29,860 nucleotides of DNA from Saccoglossus kowalevskii (GCF_000003605.2 NW_003114460.1:609194-639053), one strand, 5' to 3'. Shown: positions 9,962 to 18,938, counted from the stretch's first letter. Numbers and translations: made by a program. The notes: a model not told the origin generated them from the letters alone.

Positions 9962-10810
9962 GCCTTATCTGAGCAGGCTGCCAACGTTCTGGCCAGAGCG
10001 AACAGGGATTCCACCAATGCGGCCTACGTTTCTAGGCTGCGAGCATACACTGATAGGTGTAGTGGAAGGGAGATTGATCCATACCATCCCTCTATTGGCC
10101 AGGTAGCAGGCTCCTTCGTCCACCTGTTTGACGAAGTGGGTTTGTCCTACGCAGCGATCGTTGGCTACAGGTCGCCCTTGTTCCCCACCACTCAAAACGT
10201 ACGGGAACAAGACTAGTCGATTGTCCTATTATTAGAAGACTATTTACTGCTTTCCAGATGCCAAGACCCCATACAAGGGAGCCGTCCAACTAGGACTTGT
10301 CGGCTGTGTTGTCTGCTCTAAGCAGATCGCCCTTTGAGCCTCTCCGATCAGCACCACTCCAATTTTTGATGTGGAAAATAGTCTTCCTACTGGCCCTCGC
10401 CTCAGGTAGGCCCGAGACATGATCCTCACCCGATCGTCATCCCCTGGCTGTCAAACTTTGTTGGCCCGGAGGGTCAGGAGGAATTGCTTCTCTACCCGGT
10501 TCGAGCACGGAGTTGCCACAAAATCGTTCTGGAACGGGGTGCCAGGCACATATCTTTGTGTTATGGCCCAGGCAGGCAGGATAGGCCGGCCTCCCCAACT
10601 TCCATAACCAGGTGGTTTACTGCGACTGTATTAGAGGTCTATAATACTTTATCTTCCTCGACACAGAGCTTGCAGAGACACCAAGTACGAGCGCATGAGG
10701 TCTGTGCGATTGCTAACTCGCTAGTGCTAGCGTCAGGCGCCCCCTCGAGCACACATGGAGGGCAGGCTTCTGAAGAACGCAGAACATCTTCATCAACTAC
10801 CACCTAAGAC
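9962..10810 (+). pseudogene. DIRS tyrosine recombinase remnant
   Basis: From 9962 (no ATG) the frame reads ALSEQAANVLARANRDSTNA, then AYVSRLRAYTDRCSG and VHLFDEVGLSYAAIVGYRS to a stop at 10214. This is the N-terminal SAM-like DNA-binding part. Another frame gives LSAVLSALSRSPFEPLRSAP and IVFLLALASGRPET then a stop, where the family has ALASGRRRSE with the first catalytic Arg. Later come LLYPVRARSCHKIVLERGAR and AHEVCAIANSLVLASGAP; the HxxR box has Cys in place of Arg. A block with FINYHLR may hold the nucleophile Tyr. Several frameshifts and stops: inactive. Confidence 0.83.
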
Positions 10811-11271
10811 ACACCAAATCCATTGAAGCAGGGTCTCTCTAGGTTGGATCCTGTCATAGCGGGTCAGTCTTGGTTTGCTGACCCAGCCCGAACGACCGCT
10901 AGGTTCCCTGCGCATAGGCAATAAGTCAGTCCGGCATTTTATGTGAACAGATTTCTCCCCTGGAAGCTCCCAGGTCCCGCTTTGAGGCCTATGCCCTCAT
11001 GCAGAACTGTTTCGGTCTTTACTTCGAAAGCTTACTACCCCCCAGTATTGGGTTAGGGTCTGGCTTTCTCGGGCACACCGAACCCTGTCACCGTACCAGC
11101 ATTTTCGCTTCTACGGGGACAGCACAGGCAAGGTAAGACACCACCCTTTTTTGGATCTTAACTAGGGTGTTGAGTGATTTTTGTAGAGTGTTTCATCCCG
11201 GACTGGGAAAAGACTTTTCATCACTTTTCTGTTTGCTCGGAAAACCCCCCACCTATCGGCGTCTGACTCTG
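10811..11271 (+). other. DIRS 3' non-coding region
   Basis: GC-moderate sequence between the recombinase remnant and the internal complementary region. No protein text I recognise. A local inverted match GCGGGTCAGTCTTGG...TTTGCTGACCC lies near 10859-10886. Confidence 0.6.
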
Positions 11272-11396
11272 CCTACAGTTCAAAATAGTCATTTTGACTG
11301 ACTGGAGTCTAAGGTGGGTAAATGAACGTAGTGAATTTAGGCGAGGGTTCTTAGAACCCGCCTATTCACATAGTTCATACCCACTATAGACTCCGG
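11272..11396 (+). repeat. DIRS internal complementary region (ICR)
   Basis: Two adjacent parts. 11272-11334 is the reverse complement of the element's left terminus (5647-5709), ending CGTAGTGA. 11342-11396 is the reverse complement of the right terminus (11644-11696), starting CGAGGGTTC. They are joined by ATTTAGG at 11335-11341. In DIRS elements such a region is thought to template the completion of a circular DNA intermediate by bringing the two ends together. The join shows what the end-to-end junction looked like. Confidence 0.88.
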
Positions 11397-11440
11397 GTCC
11401 CCCCCCCAACCACCCCACTCTTTCCGTAGCGTTGGTCTAA

Positions 11441-11697
11441 GTCCTTGATGCGGAGAGAAAAGAACCAGAGTGAATATACAGCCGTCTGTGGCGCTGCCAT
11501 ATGGCCTCAATCATGTGGTTCGTGACGTAAGGGTAAGAGAATCTTTGGGTCATGGGGCTTCCCCTGACCTAGATTCTATCTCTCCGTCACCGGCAGAATT
11601 GCTGATTAATGCCTACAGTTCAAAATAGTCATTTTGACTGACCGGAGTCTATGGTGGGAATGAACTATGTGAATAGGCGGGTTCGGAGAACCCTCGA
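11441..11697 (-). repeat. DIRS right inverted terminal repeat
   Basis: The reverse complement of the left repeat: TGGTTCGTGACGTAAGGG, CTATCTCTCCGTCACCGG and CAAAATAGTCATTTTGACTG occur in inverted order. It extends beyond the left repeat with GAACTATGTGAATAGGCGG and the palindrome GGGTTC-GGA-GAACCC (11679-11693), ending CCCTCG near 11696. Confidence 0.88.
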
Positions 11698-11699
11698 CT

Positions 11700-11762
11700 A
11701 ATTCTCTAATTAAAATGTGCATTGCTAACAGCGGAGTTATCTCAGCTGAGAGGTTGCTTGTT
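11700..11762 (+). repeat. Tandem-core repeat copy 3, right part (tail)
   Basis: AATTCTCTAATTAAAATG, then TGCATTGCTAACAGCGG and the tail hairpin region ending AGGTTGCTTGTT. It continues the copy interrupted at 5646; AATT is present at both breakpoints (5643-5646 and 11700-11703). Confidence 0.82.
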
Positions 11763-11868
11763 GAGATATTTATTTACTTGAGTGTGAGTTTTGTTTTTTA
11801 GATCTGGCAATGTGTCTCAATAAGCAAGTGTAACAATTTCTTTTTTCTTCTGATATGTACTACTACAG

Positions 11869-12006
11869 GGATGTCGAGAAGATCATGATGGATTCCAGCC
11901 ACCATATCGACCATGGAGTGCATTTCGTAGTCAAGATTACGGTTACACTAGAATGCAAATCTTGAACAACACACACCTGTACATGGAACAAGTGTCTGAT
12001 GACAAG
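11869..12006 (+). CDS. ACP7: ACP7-type purple acid phosphatase, exon E
   Basis: 138 bases (46 codons, phase 0), acceptor CTACTACAG and donor GTATGT. It encodes GCREDHDGFQPPYRPWSAFR, then SQDYGYTRMQILNNTHLYME and QVSDDK. The family pattern here is GC.E....F...PRPWSA.R...YGYTR..I.N.TH....QVSDD, so the reading is secure. It joins exon D to give TGSA-GC. NNT is a possible N-glycosylation sequon, fitting a protein that passes through the secretory pathway. Confidence 0.94.
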
Positions 12007-12573
12007 GTATGTTTATACACTTTTTAATCCATGTTGAGAAAAAAATAGAGGATATTTAAATTTCAGAAATTTATTTTAAACTTGGTACAAAGACAATACA
12101 ATGGCACAATGTCAAATTTTAAACAAACCTAGTATGATGATAATTCATAGTAGGTGGTAGGCGTGCACATTGTTATTTACTGTGGAATACTTTATTTTCG
12201 CTGCAATTAATTTTCACTGAAAAGGCTTTTTGGGCGTTTTGTATGGAATTTATTTTCACTGATTTTTGATGAGTTTAATGTGAAATACAATGTATAGGAA
12301 AAAAATGTATATTTGCTGGATTTTATTTTCACGGAATCATCCCTTCAGCGAAAATAGCAAAATTAAATTCCAAGCGAAAATAAAGTATTCTATAGTATTT
12401 GTGATTCTATTCAATATCTGGCAGCCATTACCCGGTAAGTTTTTTCAGTATGTCTCTATCTGTTTCGATGACACCACACGTTCTTTGACTTAATGTAAAC
12501 AAATTATGAACAACATTAATTTCCTTGTAGTGGAACAATAAAATAACAAATGACTCACTGCCTCATTTTTCAG
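12007..12573 (+). other. ACP7 last intron, contains a palindromic MITE
   Basis: Intron from donor GTATGT to acceptor ATTTTTCAG. The only structured part is the inverted-repeat element at 12178-12397. Confidence 0.7.
12178..12397 (-). mobile_element. Palindromic TACTGTGG MITE, copy 1
   Basis: Starts TACTGTGGAATACTTTATTT and ends GCGAAAATAAAGTATT then CTATAGTA. Its inner parts (AAGGCTTTTTGGGCG, GGAATCATCCCTTCAGCG) also occur in inverse order in copies at 16594-16796 and 17456-17651, so this copy lies in the opposite orientation to those two. The ends suggest TA target sites, as in Tc1/mariner-type MITEs; no transposase is present. Confidence 0.8.
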
Positions 12574-12645
12574 AAAGGTGAAGTTATTGACAAGATTATG
12601 TTGATTAAAGACAAACATGAACCATACAGTGGAAGAAAAGTCTAG
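12574..12645 (+). CDS. ACP7: ACP7-type purple acid phosphatase, last exon with stop
   Basis: Acceptor TTTTTCAG, then 23 codons and TAG. It encodes KGEVIDKIMLIKDKHEPYSG then RKV. The family C-terminus follows QVSDD with a short segment of this kind (..GK.VD...), so the end is credible. The six exons together encode 172 residues; the N-terminal 260 or so residues lie upstream of the window. Confidence 0.9.
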   Translation, partial: KGEVIDKIMLIKDKHEPYSGRKV

Positions 12646-15025
12646 CCATTTACAAGATATCAACACTGTATTTATTGTCAGAAGCTAGTAAAGATGTTGC
12701 TTTCAGGGAGATGGTTCCAATGGTGCTTGTAACCTTAGTTATCAGATTTATGCAATATGATTTATCATATTTTTTATTAAATACTGTATATTTTTAATTA
12801 CCAGCTATTTCAATTTAATTGATTGTTGATTTACACATCTTTTCATTATGTTTTTAGAATGTACAGGTATTTAAATTATATTGCTATTTTAATTAAATGG
12901 GTTTTAGTATTCCTTAGTTGTAAAGCTTACATACTTAAGTATGATTTGATTTGAACATTTTTGCAACAACAATTTTTTTTTCTGGTGAATTGATGTATCT
13001 GCTTTACTATCTTCAGTAAATATTACTTTTACTTATTATATTAAAGCGGGGGAGTTGTCACCTACGTATGCGTCAGGTGGCCATAACGTGTCATTGTTTA
13101 CAAATAACCCTCTACCCATGAGCCTTTGTGTTTGCGTTATCGTTGCTTGGGACTCAATTCCTGTGCGTGCGCAGTTGACGACTTTCTCGCTTTAAGCATT
13201 ATTAATAATATTTATATATTTAAGGCATTGTATCTTATGAAACAGAGAAACTGGGAAACTATATTTTTATGTGCATTGACAAAATGTGTAAAACTGTTTT
13301 CCCTGTAGAATACTATGATACATTATGGTAAACTAGTTTTTATTTTTATGTTATTTTAGTGACAGAATTTACATATTTAATGTATGTATACATTTTGTAA
13401 TTAAATCTCATTGAAAGAAATTACACAAATTACATGAACCCATCTGATCCACAATACTTTTATGAATTAAATATTATTTTTCTAATTGTTTTAAATTAAT
13501 AAAGTAAAGTTTGAATTCAGTTTCCATGACAAGAAAATAAAAAATAAAAAGGAATCAATTATGAAAGTTTCACAAACTCCGCAGATGAAAACAGATTACA
13601 ACTTACAAAGTGATAAGTAGAATATTAATGATTTTGTATCCATGACAACAACACATGCAGATGAAGACTGACTGACTGTATGTACTTATCAAAGAAGTCA
13701 AAATCACAATCGGGGGGACTGTGTCAAAATGCTCCAAATTGAATTCAGAATGTTGGATAGTGCACCCGAACTTCCATTACAACTGTAGCTATACATATAA
13801 GTGTAGTGACAGTACTAAAACAAAACAAGTTCTGTTAGTAATAGGATATATTTCATTTGTGTCAAAACTCAGATAATGAAACATATCACAATTGAAATGA
13901 AGAATGGTAAAAAATGAAAGAGGAATCTTATAACTTGTAGCATGATAGTATTTCTACAGAATAAATTCAATATCTAGGACAATAAATTTTACTCCAGAGC
14001 TGTGATGAACCAGTGGAAAGACTATTTTATAAAGTATAATTCCTTGTCTTTTATTGCCTTGAGGGCGCAGACACCCAAAATATTTAATTAAATTAAATAT
14101 TTGTAATGAATCCAAACAATGTATCAATGTAATTAAATAATTGGAAACTTGCTGAGTTTAGCACGGTGGCGATGATCCCGTGAAAAAAAAAATGATTTTA
14201 GAACGTGTTATCACGTGGATCCTGTACTAGTTCTTGCAGCTTGAGGGCGCATTCATACAAAATATTCAGTATTTATGATAATAAATTTTATTTCAAATAA
14301 CGTCTCAAGCAATTGAAACAGAAACAGTAGGACGGTGATAAACTCGTGAAACCATAGTGTATTGGCATCACCACTTCTTGATTTCTTAGAATTATGTAGT
14401 GACTAGTTGTTATAGTGACATGAACAACTGTGTGTAATTCTCATTATATTCCCACTTCAGGCTAAATAATGAAATGTACACTGTGTTTATAGTTTGTTTT
14501 TTATGATGGATTTATGTGTTTTTTCGAACAATAGCAACTGTGAAGTTTACTCCTCAGTGTTCAACCCCTAATGGCACAGACCGTCAAATTGTATCTGCAT
14601 ATTACTAGTAACTTTAAAACAGACAATAATAAATTTAGTTTTTATTTTGAAAAAAAATGACTACAACTATCATTTTTGACAGGAAGTTGTTTTTATATTG
14701 TACAGATGTATGCCATCAGTGTTTGTTTTGGGCATTTCACAAATAATTGTTTTTGATTCTTTTACTTTTATAAAACAATTTATTCTGATGTGTATAGAAT
14801 TGAGTGATCTGTTCATATTTTAAACCACATTACTAATAAGCCACGGTTGCTGAAGTAGTAAAAGTAGTCTCAAATCAGTAATAAGAGATAATAATGTCGA
14901 AGAAAAGCTATTTTTAAACGGAGTGTCTTGTGCCACATAGAACGTCGGTACGTTTACTTCCGGGACGTGGCAATAGCCACATTGTCTCCTGCCACGCCCG
15001 TGGCAGTAGCCATATTAGAGACATT
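12646..15025 (+). other. ACP7 3' UTR and ACP7-FIBP intergenic region
   Basis: No coding signal. A poly(A) signal candidate AATAAA lies at 13498-13503. There is a short TTAA-flanked element at 13041-13195. Diverged direct repeats around CTTGAGGGCGCA (14058 and 14241) and AATAAATTTTA (about 13980 and 14280) suggest old repeats. Near 14965-15025 two related stretches, CGTGGCAATAGCCACATTG and CGTGGCAGTAGCCATATTAG, form a short imperfect duplication. The transcript end of ACP7 cannot be fixed from sequence. Confidence 0.5.
13041..13195. mobile_element. Short TTAA-flanked inverted-repeat element (155 bp)
   Basis: TTAA is followed by AGCGGGGGAGTTGTCA; the right end reverse-complemented is AGCGAGAAAGTCGTCA after TTAA. 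That is 12 of 16 matching bases plus TTAA on both sides. It is GC-rich relative to its flanks. Probably a short MITE; superfamily uncertain. Confidence 0.45.
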
Positions 15026-15180
15026 AAGTAAGCAAATAACACCGAATAAACGGCAAGGTAAAGACTATGTCTAATTATAGTAAATACGTACTGCGTGCGT
15101 GACTCGAACCGGCGCTCGCGTACGGCACCTAATCGCCTAGCTTCACGCCACTACACGTCTTCCCCTCGGCCACCGGGCAT
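15026..15180 (-). mobile_element. tRNA-related SINE-like element (minus strand)
   Basis: Read on the minus strand, 15172-15162 is TGGCCGAGGGG, which fits the RNA polymerase III A box. 15110-15100 is GGTTCGAGTCA, which fits the B box. The A-to-B distance (62 bases) is longer than in a normal tRNA and no clean cloverleaf is evident, so a functional tRNA is unlikely. A non-tRNA body follows down to 15026. The same 72-base body piece recurs at 15395-15466. Confidence 0.6.
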
Positions 15181-15394
15181 CCCCAAAAAAGGATGCTTAA
15201 TAACCGAGCTTATTACGTGCAGAGAACGTGAAACCCGTCCACGCGATACGCGCCACACAGCATGGCCAGAATGCGGCAAAGGCCTTCAGATCTGGCTGTA
15301 GTAGGATGGTGAAAGTAATGGTACAGCATTTTAACAGTGAATAAGTACTGAGAAATAATTTTTAAACTCATAGTTGCTGTCGACATAGGAAGTA

Positions 15395-15466
15395 AAGTAA
15401 GCAAATAACACCGAATAAACGGCAAGGTAAAGACTATGTCTAATTATAGTAAATACGTACTGCGTG
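15395..15466 (-). repeat. Second copy of SINE body, cut by the assembly gap
   Basis: 72 bases identical to 15026-15097, with different flanking sequence on the left. It stops exactly at the N run, just where the tRNA-like part would begin. Confidence 0.85.
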
Positions 15467-15645
15467 NNNNNNNNNNNNNNNNNNNNNNNNNNNNNNNNNN
15501 NNNNNNNNNNNNNNNNNNNNNNNNNNNNNNNNNNNNNNNNNNNNNNNNNNNNNNNNNNNNNNNNNNNNNNNNNNNNNNNNNNNNNNNNNNNNNNNNNNNN
15601 NNNNNNNNNNNNNNNNNNNNNNNNNNNNNNNNNNNNNNNNNNNNN
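15467..15645. other. Assembly gap (179 N)
   Basis: A run of N. Reading frames across it are artefacts. Confidence 1.
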
Positions 15646-16052
15646 CTGTGAACTACTAGTAACTACTAGCTAAGTAACTACTAATTCTGACGTGAAATGA
15701 CATAACAAATTTTATTGGATATTATGGTTGCCCAATGATAGACGGATTGACATGGTTCTGGTTTCAGTTACGTTCCCGTTGTGGACGCTTGTACTTAATC
15801 GTTTTCTGACACCCGGGAACGTAACGCAAACGAAATTAGAACATCACGTTACGTTCTCGTTACGTACGCACGAGACTCGGCCATTTTTAAAATCAGTGCG
15901 ATGTACAATGTACTTGTCAAGCTCGATGTCACGTGATATGTCTCGGAAATTACGCCATATATTTAGGTCACCGGTGGGGTCGTTATTTACACGAGAGTTG
16001 GGAATTTTCCAAGCTGCACTTTTTGCTCTGGAATATTGGGATTGTATTTACG
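15646..16052 (+). promoter_or_regulatory. Probable FIBP 5' flank / promoter
   Basis: A CpG-richer stretch directly upstream of the FIBP start codon. It holds the palindromic E-box TCACGTGA (15929-15936) and a 12-base perfect inverted repeat GTTACGTTCCCG (15767-15778) / CGGGAACGTAAC (15814-15825). Related GTTACGTTCTCGTTACG lies near 15849. No clear TATA box at a fixed distance. The transcription start is unknown. Confidence 0.4.
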
Positions 16053-16134
16053 ATGGGTGACATTAATGTTTTTGTTGGCAATACGACGCTTATTGACCCA
16101 GAAGTATATCAGCTTTGGCTAGATGGTCTGTCAG
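16053..16134 (+). CDS. FIBP: FIBP exon 1 (start)
   Basis: First coding exon of acidic fibroblast growth factor intracellular-binding protein, a conserved animal protein that binds internalised FGF1 and is linked to mitogenic signalling. The start at 16053 gives MGDINVFVGNTTLIDPEVYQ then LWLDGLS, aligning with the family N-terminus (..DIFVGNTTLID..VY.LWLDG). The frame stays open upstream to 15933, but that text is unlike the family, so the internal ATG is chosen. Donor TCAG/GTAAGG, leaving after codon position 1. Across all ten exons the ORF is 360 residues, close to the roughly 360 of vertebrate FIBP. Confidence 0.94.
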
Positions 16135-16593
16135 GTAAGGTTAATTATTACAGCGATGCATGGTGGTGGTGCACACATGCGATGTATCTGTTTAGACTGT
16201 TGTCACTTGTGTGATCTGCTACAACTGTTTACATGCTGGATCTCGGGAACCCCGCACTAACGATTTCTATAATTTATTAGCAGGTATTCAGACTACATAC
16301 TGGCGTATTCAAGTCACTTGACTCTGTTAGTCTGTTTGATTGCCGAATATAAACCGGAATAGCGGGAATAATAGCTTATTTGTATTTCATTTTGGAATGT
16401 ATGACTAGTAATGGAAACGCACCGGTAAAGGTGCATTGTGAAAGTCATCGTGAGGATTTGATGACGAATGAAACCCATGTTTCAATCACTTATTTTCAAA
16501 TTTATATTTCTAAATAAAGATGACATCTTTACAAATACTGTATCCACAGTGGTCGTGTAGATCAATTAAGTTATTAAATTATCTAATTATACT

Positions 16594-16796
16594 TACTGTA
16601 GAATACTTTATTTTCGCTTGGAATTTATTTTCGCTGAAGGGATGATTCAGTGAAAATAAAATCCAGCGAATATACTTTTTTTCCTATATTTCACATTAAA
16701 CTCATGAAAAATCAATGAAAATAAATTCCAAGCAAAACGCCCAAAAAGCCTTTTCAGCGAAAATTAATTCCAGCGAAAATAAAGTATTCCACATTA
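16594..16796 (+). mobile_element. Palindromic TACTGTGG MITE, copy 2
   Basis: Starts TACTGTAGAATACTTTATTT and ends AGCGAAAATAAAGTATTCC then ACATTA. The inside contains GAAGGGATGATTCAGTG and CGCCCAAAAAGCC. It is nearly the same as copy 3 and the inverse of copy 1. Confidence 0.85.
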
Positions 16797-17455
16797 TTCA
16801 TTATCTAATTAGATTCTGCTCAGACACAGTCCAAAAAAAGGGATTTATGGATTGACCTCTGTGTCTTCGTGTTTTTCGTTTTTACATCAGCATCCAGGAA
16901 TATCTTACACATACACACACTTGAACCGATAGTTCAAACGTAACACATCATACTATATACATGTACATGTATTTAAAAAAAAATGTTTCAAAATCACACA
17001 TTTTCAACATTCTTGAACAGAATGTCAATTGTGCGTGGACAAATTTTGTTAAAAGTTGGTATACATATTGAACATGATAGAACCTTGATGCACTTAAGTT
17101 TATTTTTTGGATTAGATTTAAAATGGACGACCGGTGGCCATTTTGTTTTAAGAAATGCAATTCCTGAGAATGTGGATCAGGAATTGTATTTTTGTCATCA
17201 TCTAATCCAAACTGTTCAATTTGCTTGATATTATGGATATTGCTTTGGTAGTCGTGCAATATTCCACGCCTATAATGTAAACAGGAATATGACATTAACA
17301 ATGTCTTGTTATATTTATTCAATATTTTGCTGTACCACAACCATAAATCATATTTTCTTTTGAACCAATCATGTTGAAACTTTACATATACATCATTTCC
17401 AGTGTGCCGTGTAATTAAATTCACATTTTATCGGATTAATTGTAAATTCAAAGGA

Positions 17456-17651
17456 TACTGTGGAATACTTTATTTTCGCTTGGAATTTATTTTCGCTATT
17501 TTCGCTGAAGGGATGATTCCGTGAAAATAAAATCCAGCGAATATACTTTTTTTCCTATATTTCATATTAAACTCATCAAAAATCAGTGAAAATAAATTCC
17601 AAGCAAAACGCCCAAAAAGCCTTTTCAGCGAAAATAAAGTATTCCACAGTA
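17456..17651 (+). mobile_element. Palindromic TACTGTGG MITE, copy 3
   Basis: The best-preserved copy. TACTGTGGAATACTTTATTT then TCGCT at the left; the right end is AGCGAAAATAAAGTATTCCA then CAGTA, a perfect 25-base inverted match. The ends coincide with TA, as expected for Tc1/mariner-type insertion. Confidence 0.88.
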
Positions 17652-18501
17652 TTAGGCAATGCAACATTTTTGTTTGTGCCTCCAATCATCTATAGAGTCA
17701 CCTTTTAATTTTTTCTTCGAGGTCTTCTGAACAGCCAACAAGCTGACTCAACTAGGTATCAGAAGGATACTATTTTGACTCGGAATTCCAACAAATTCAG
17801 ACTTGTTAGAGGGAATACTGATATCACATATCACACATGTACATTTTTTATGTGCAACCTGGCCAAATGTTAACGCTTAAAAAATAAAGCATTTCTGCCA
17901 TTTCTGATTTTATTCATAATTAGTATATTTTGTTTTACACATCAAATTCAAAATGGCTGACTGCTGGCTATTTTGTTAAAAAAATGCTTTTGACATGCTT
18001 GCACATATGTCACATACATGGATATAAATTCATTTCAAGTAGAACCACACTGCGATTTAGCATTGTCATCTTTTTGGAATCGGATTTTAGGCATTTGTTT
18101 ATCTTTGGTGCATAACTGGAAGATTTGCTAGTCTTTACAATGTCTTCTATGATTGCATTCATGTCTTGAAAATACTTATCATATAATAATTATAGGAACA
18201 CGGACTGTCATGATTTAGATTTGTTACTGATGACACATGATGGGTTATACATATTTGTGATCTGAATTATATGATTTACAGATAATAAATTCACTTCAAT
18301 TTGAAACAACAATGTCCGAGATGATTCTGAGTTTCTGTAATGACCAGAAACTGCACAAACTCAAAATGTGTTACTTGCTTGTCATCAAGACTTGAATGAC
18401 TGAGAATCATGCATCATGCTTGTATAATAGATTATTTATGTTTCAAAATATTGAATATGTAGAACATATATTCAATACATTTCTGTGCCTCTACATTACA
18501 G

Positions 18502-18700
18502 CTCAAGAAGCCATGTACGCACGGCAACATACTGGTATCTTGCGAAAAACTGGTGCCTCACAGGAAATGTTATTACATGACACATTAGACTATTACCGAA
18601 CTTTCTCAATGTTAGAAAAATTGTTGCACATTCCGCCACAGCTAGCCAATCAAACGCTATTACAGATACCACCTGAGGCACAGAAGATGCTTATAGAAAA
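18502..18700 (+). CDS. FIBP: FIBP exon 2
   Basis: Acceptor CTACATTACAG, donor GTAAGT; about residues 28-94. It encodes QEAMYARQHTGILRKTGASQ, then a stretch with DTLDYYRTFSMLEKLLHIPP and LLQIPPEAQKMLIEK. It matches the family pattern SG.L..TGA....L.SDT.DHYRTF.MLE.LLH.PP, followed by IPP...Q.LLIE. Confidence 0.95.
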
Positions 18701-18938
18701 GTAAGTTGTCACTGACAAATATTTTTTTAAAAATCGACTTGATTTTTCTTTACACAATGCTGTCTATGAAAGTCACATGCTTGATAAGCAGTTCTTAGCC
18801 ATGCATTAGCCATTGAACTGCTTATTCTATCAAAAATAAGTAGTCCTAACATGTAGATTCAGACATGATCAATCAATAATGAAATGTACATTTGTAATTT
18901 TTAAAAGCGGTTTATATATTAATATTTCTTTTATGTAG

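Larger units (their letters stand above)
5647..11699 (+). mobile_element. DIRS-type tyrosine-recombinase retrotransposon (decayed, about 6 kb)
   Basis: The element is GC-rich compared with its surroundings. In order it shows: left inverted terminal repeat (5647-5868), gag remnants, reverse transcriptase fragment, RNase H, a post-RNase H block with YAFPPF, tyrosine recombinase remnants, an internal complementary region (11272-11396) and right inverted terminal repeat (about 11441-11697). The inverted termini plus an internal region that joins the complements of both termini is the hallmark of DIRS1-like elements; PAT/Ngaro elements have split direct repeats instead. All ORFs carry frameshifts or stops, so this copy cannot be autonomous. 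It lies sense to ACP7 within an intron. Confidence 0.9.
16135..18501 (+). other. FIBP intron 1 with two MITE copies
   Basis: A long first intron. It holds two palindromic TACTGTGG elements. Two diverged relatives of an 'AAAATGG..GAC..CTGGC.ATTTTGTT' repeat lie near 17122-17150 and 17946-17977. The minus-strand 158-codon ORF at 16948-17424 lies in AT-rich repeat-like sequence with no domain text; I do not call it a gene. Confidence 0.65.

Noticed and set aside
15098-15180. Functional tRNA gene on the minus strand
   Set aside because: A and B boxes are visible but they are 62 bases apart and I could not find a consistent acceptor stem or anticodon arm. It joins directly to the repeated SINE body.
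15436-15673. ORFs running through the N gap
   Set aside because: They consist of undefined residues and are artefacts of the gap.
15933-16052. Upstream in-frame extension of FIBP exon 1
   Set aside because: The frame is open, but the 40 residues before MGDINVF have no resemblance to the FIBP N-terminus, which starts close to this Met.
16948-17424. 158-codon minus-strand ORF in FIBP intron 1
   Set aside because: The text has no domain or family likeness and the region is AT-rich and repeat-like. A chance ORF of this size is plausible there, so it is not called as a gene.
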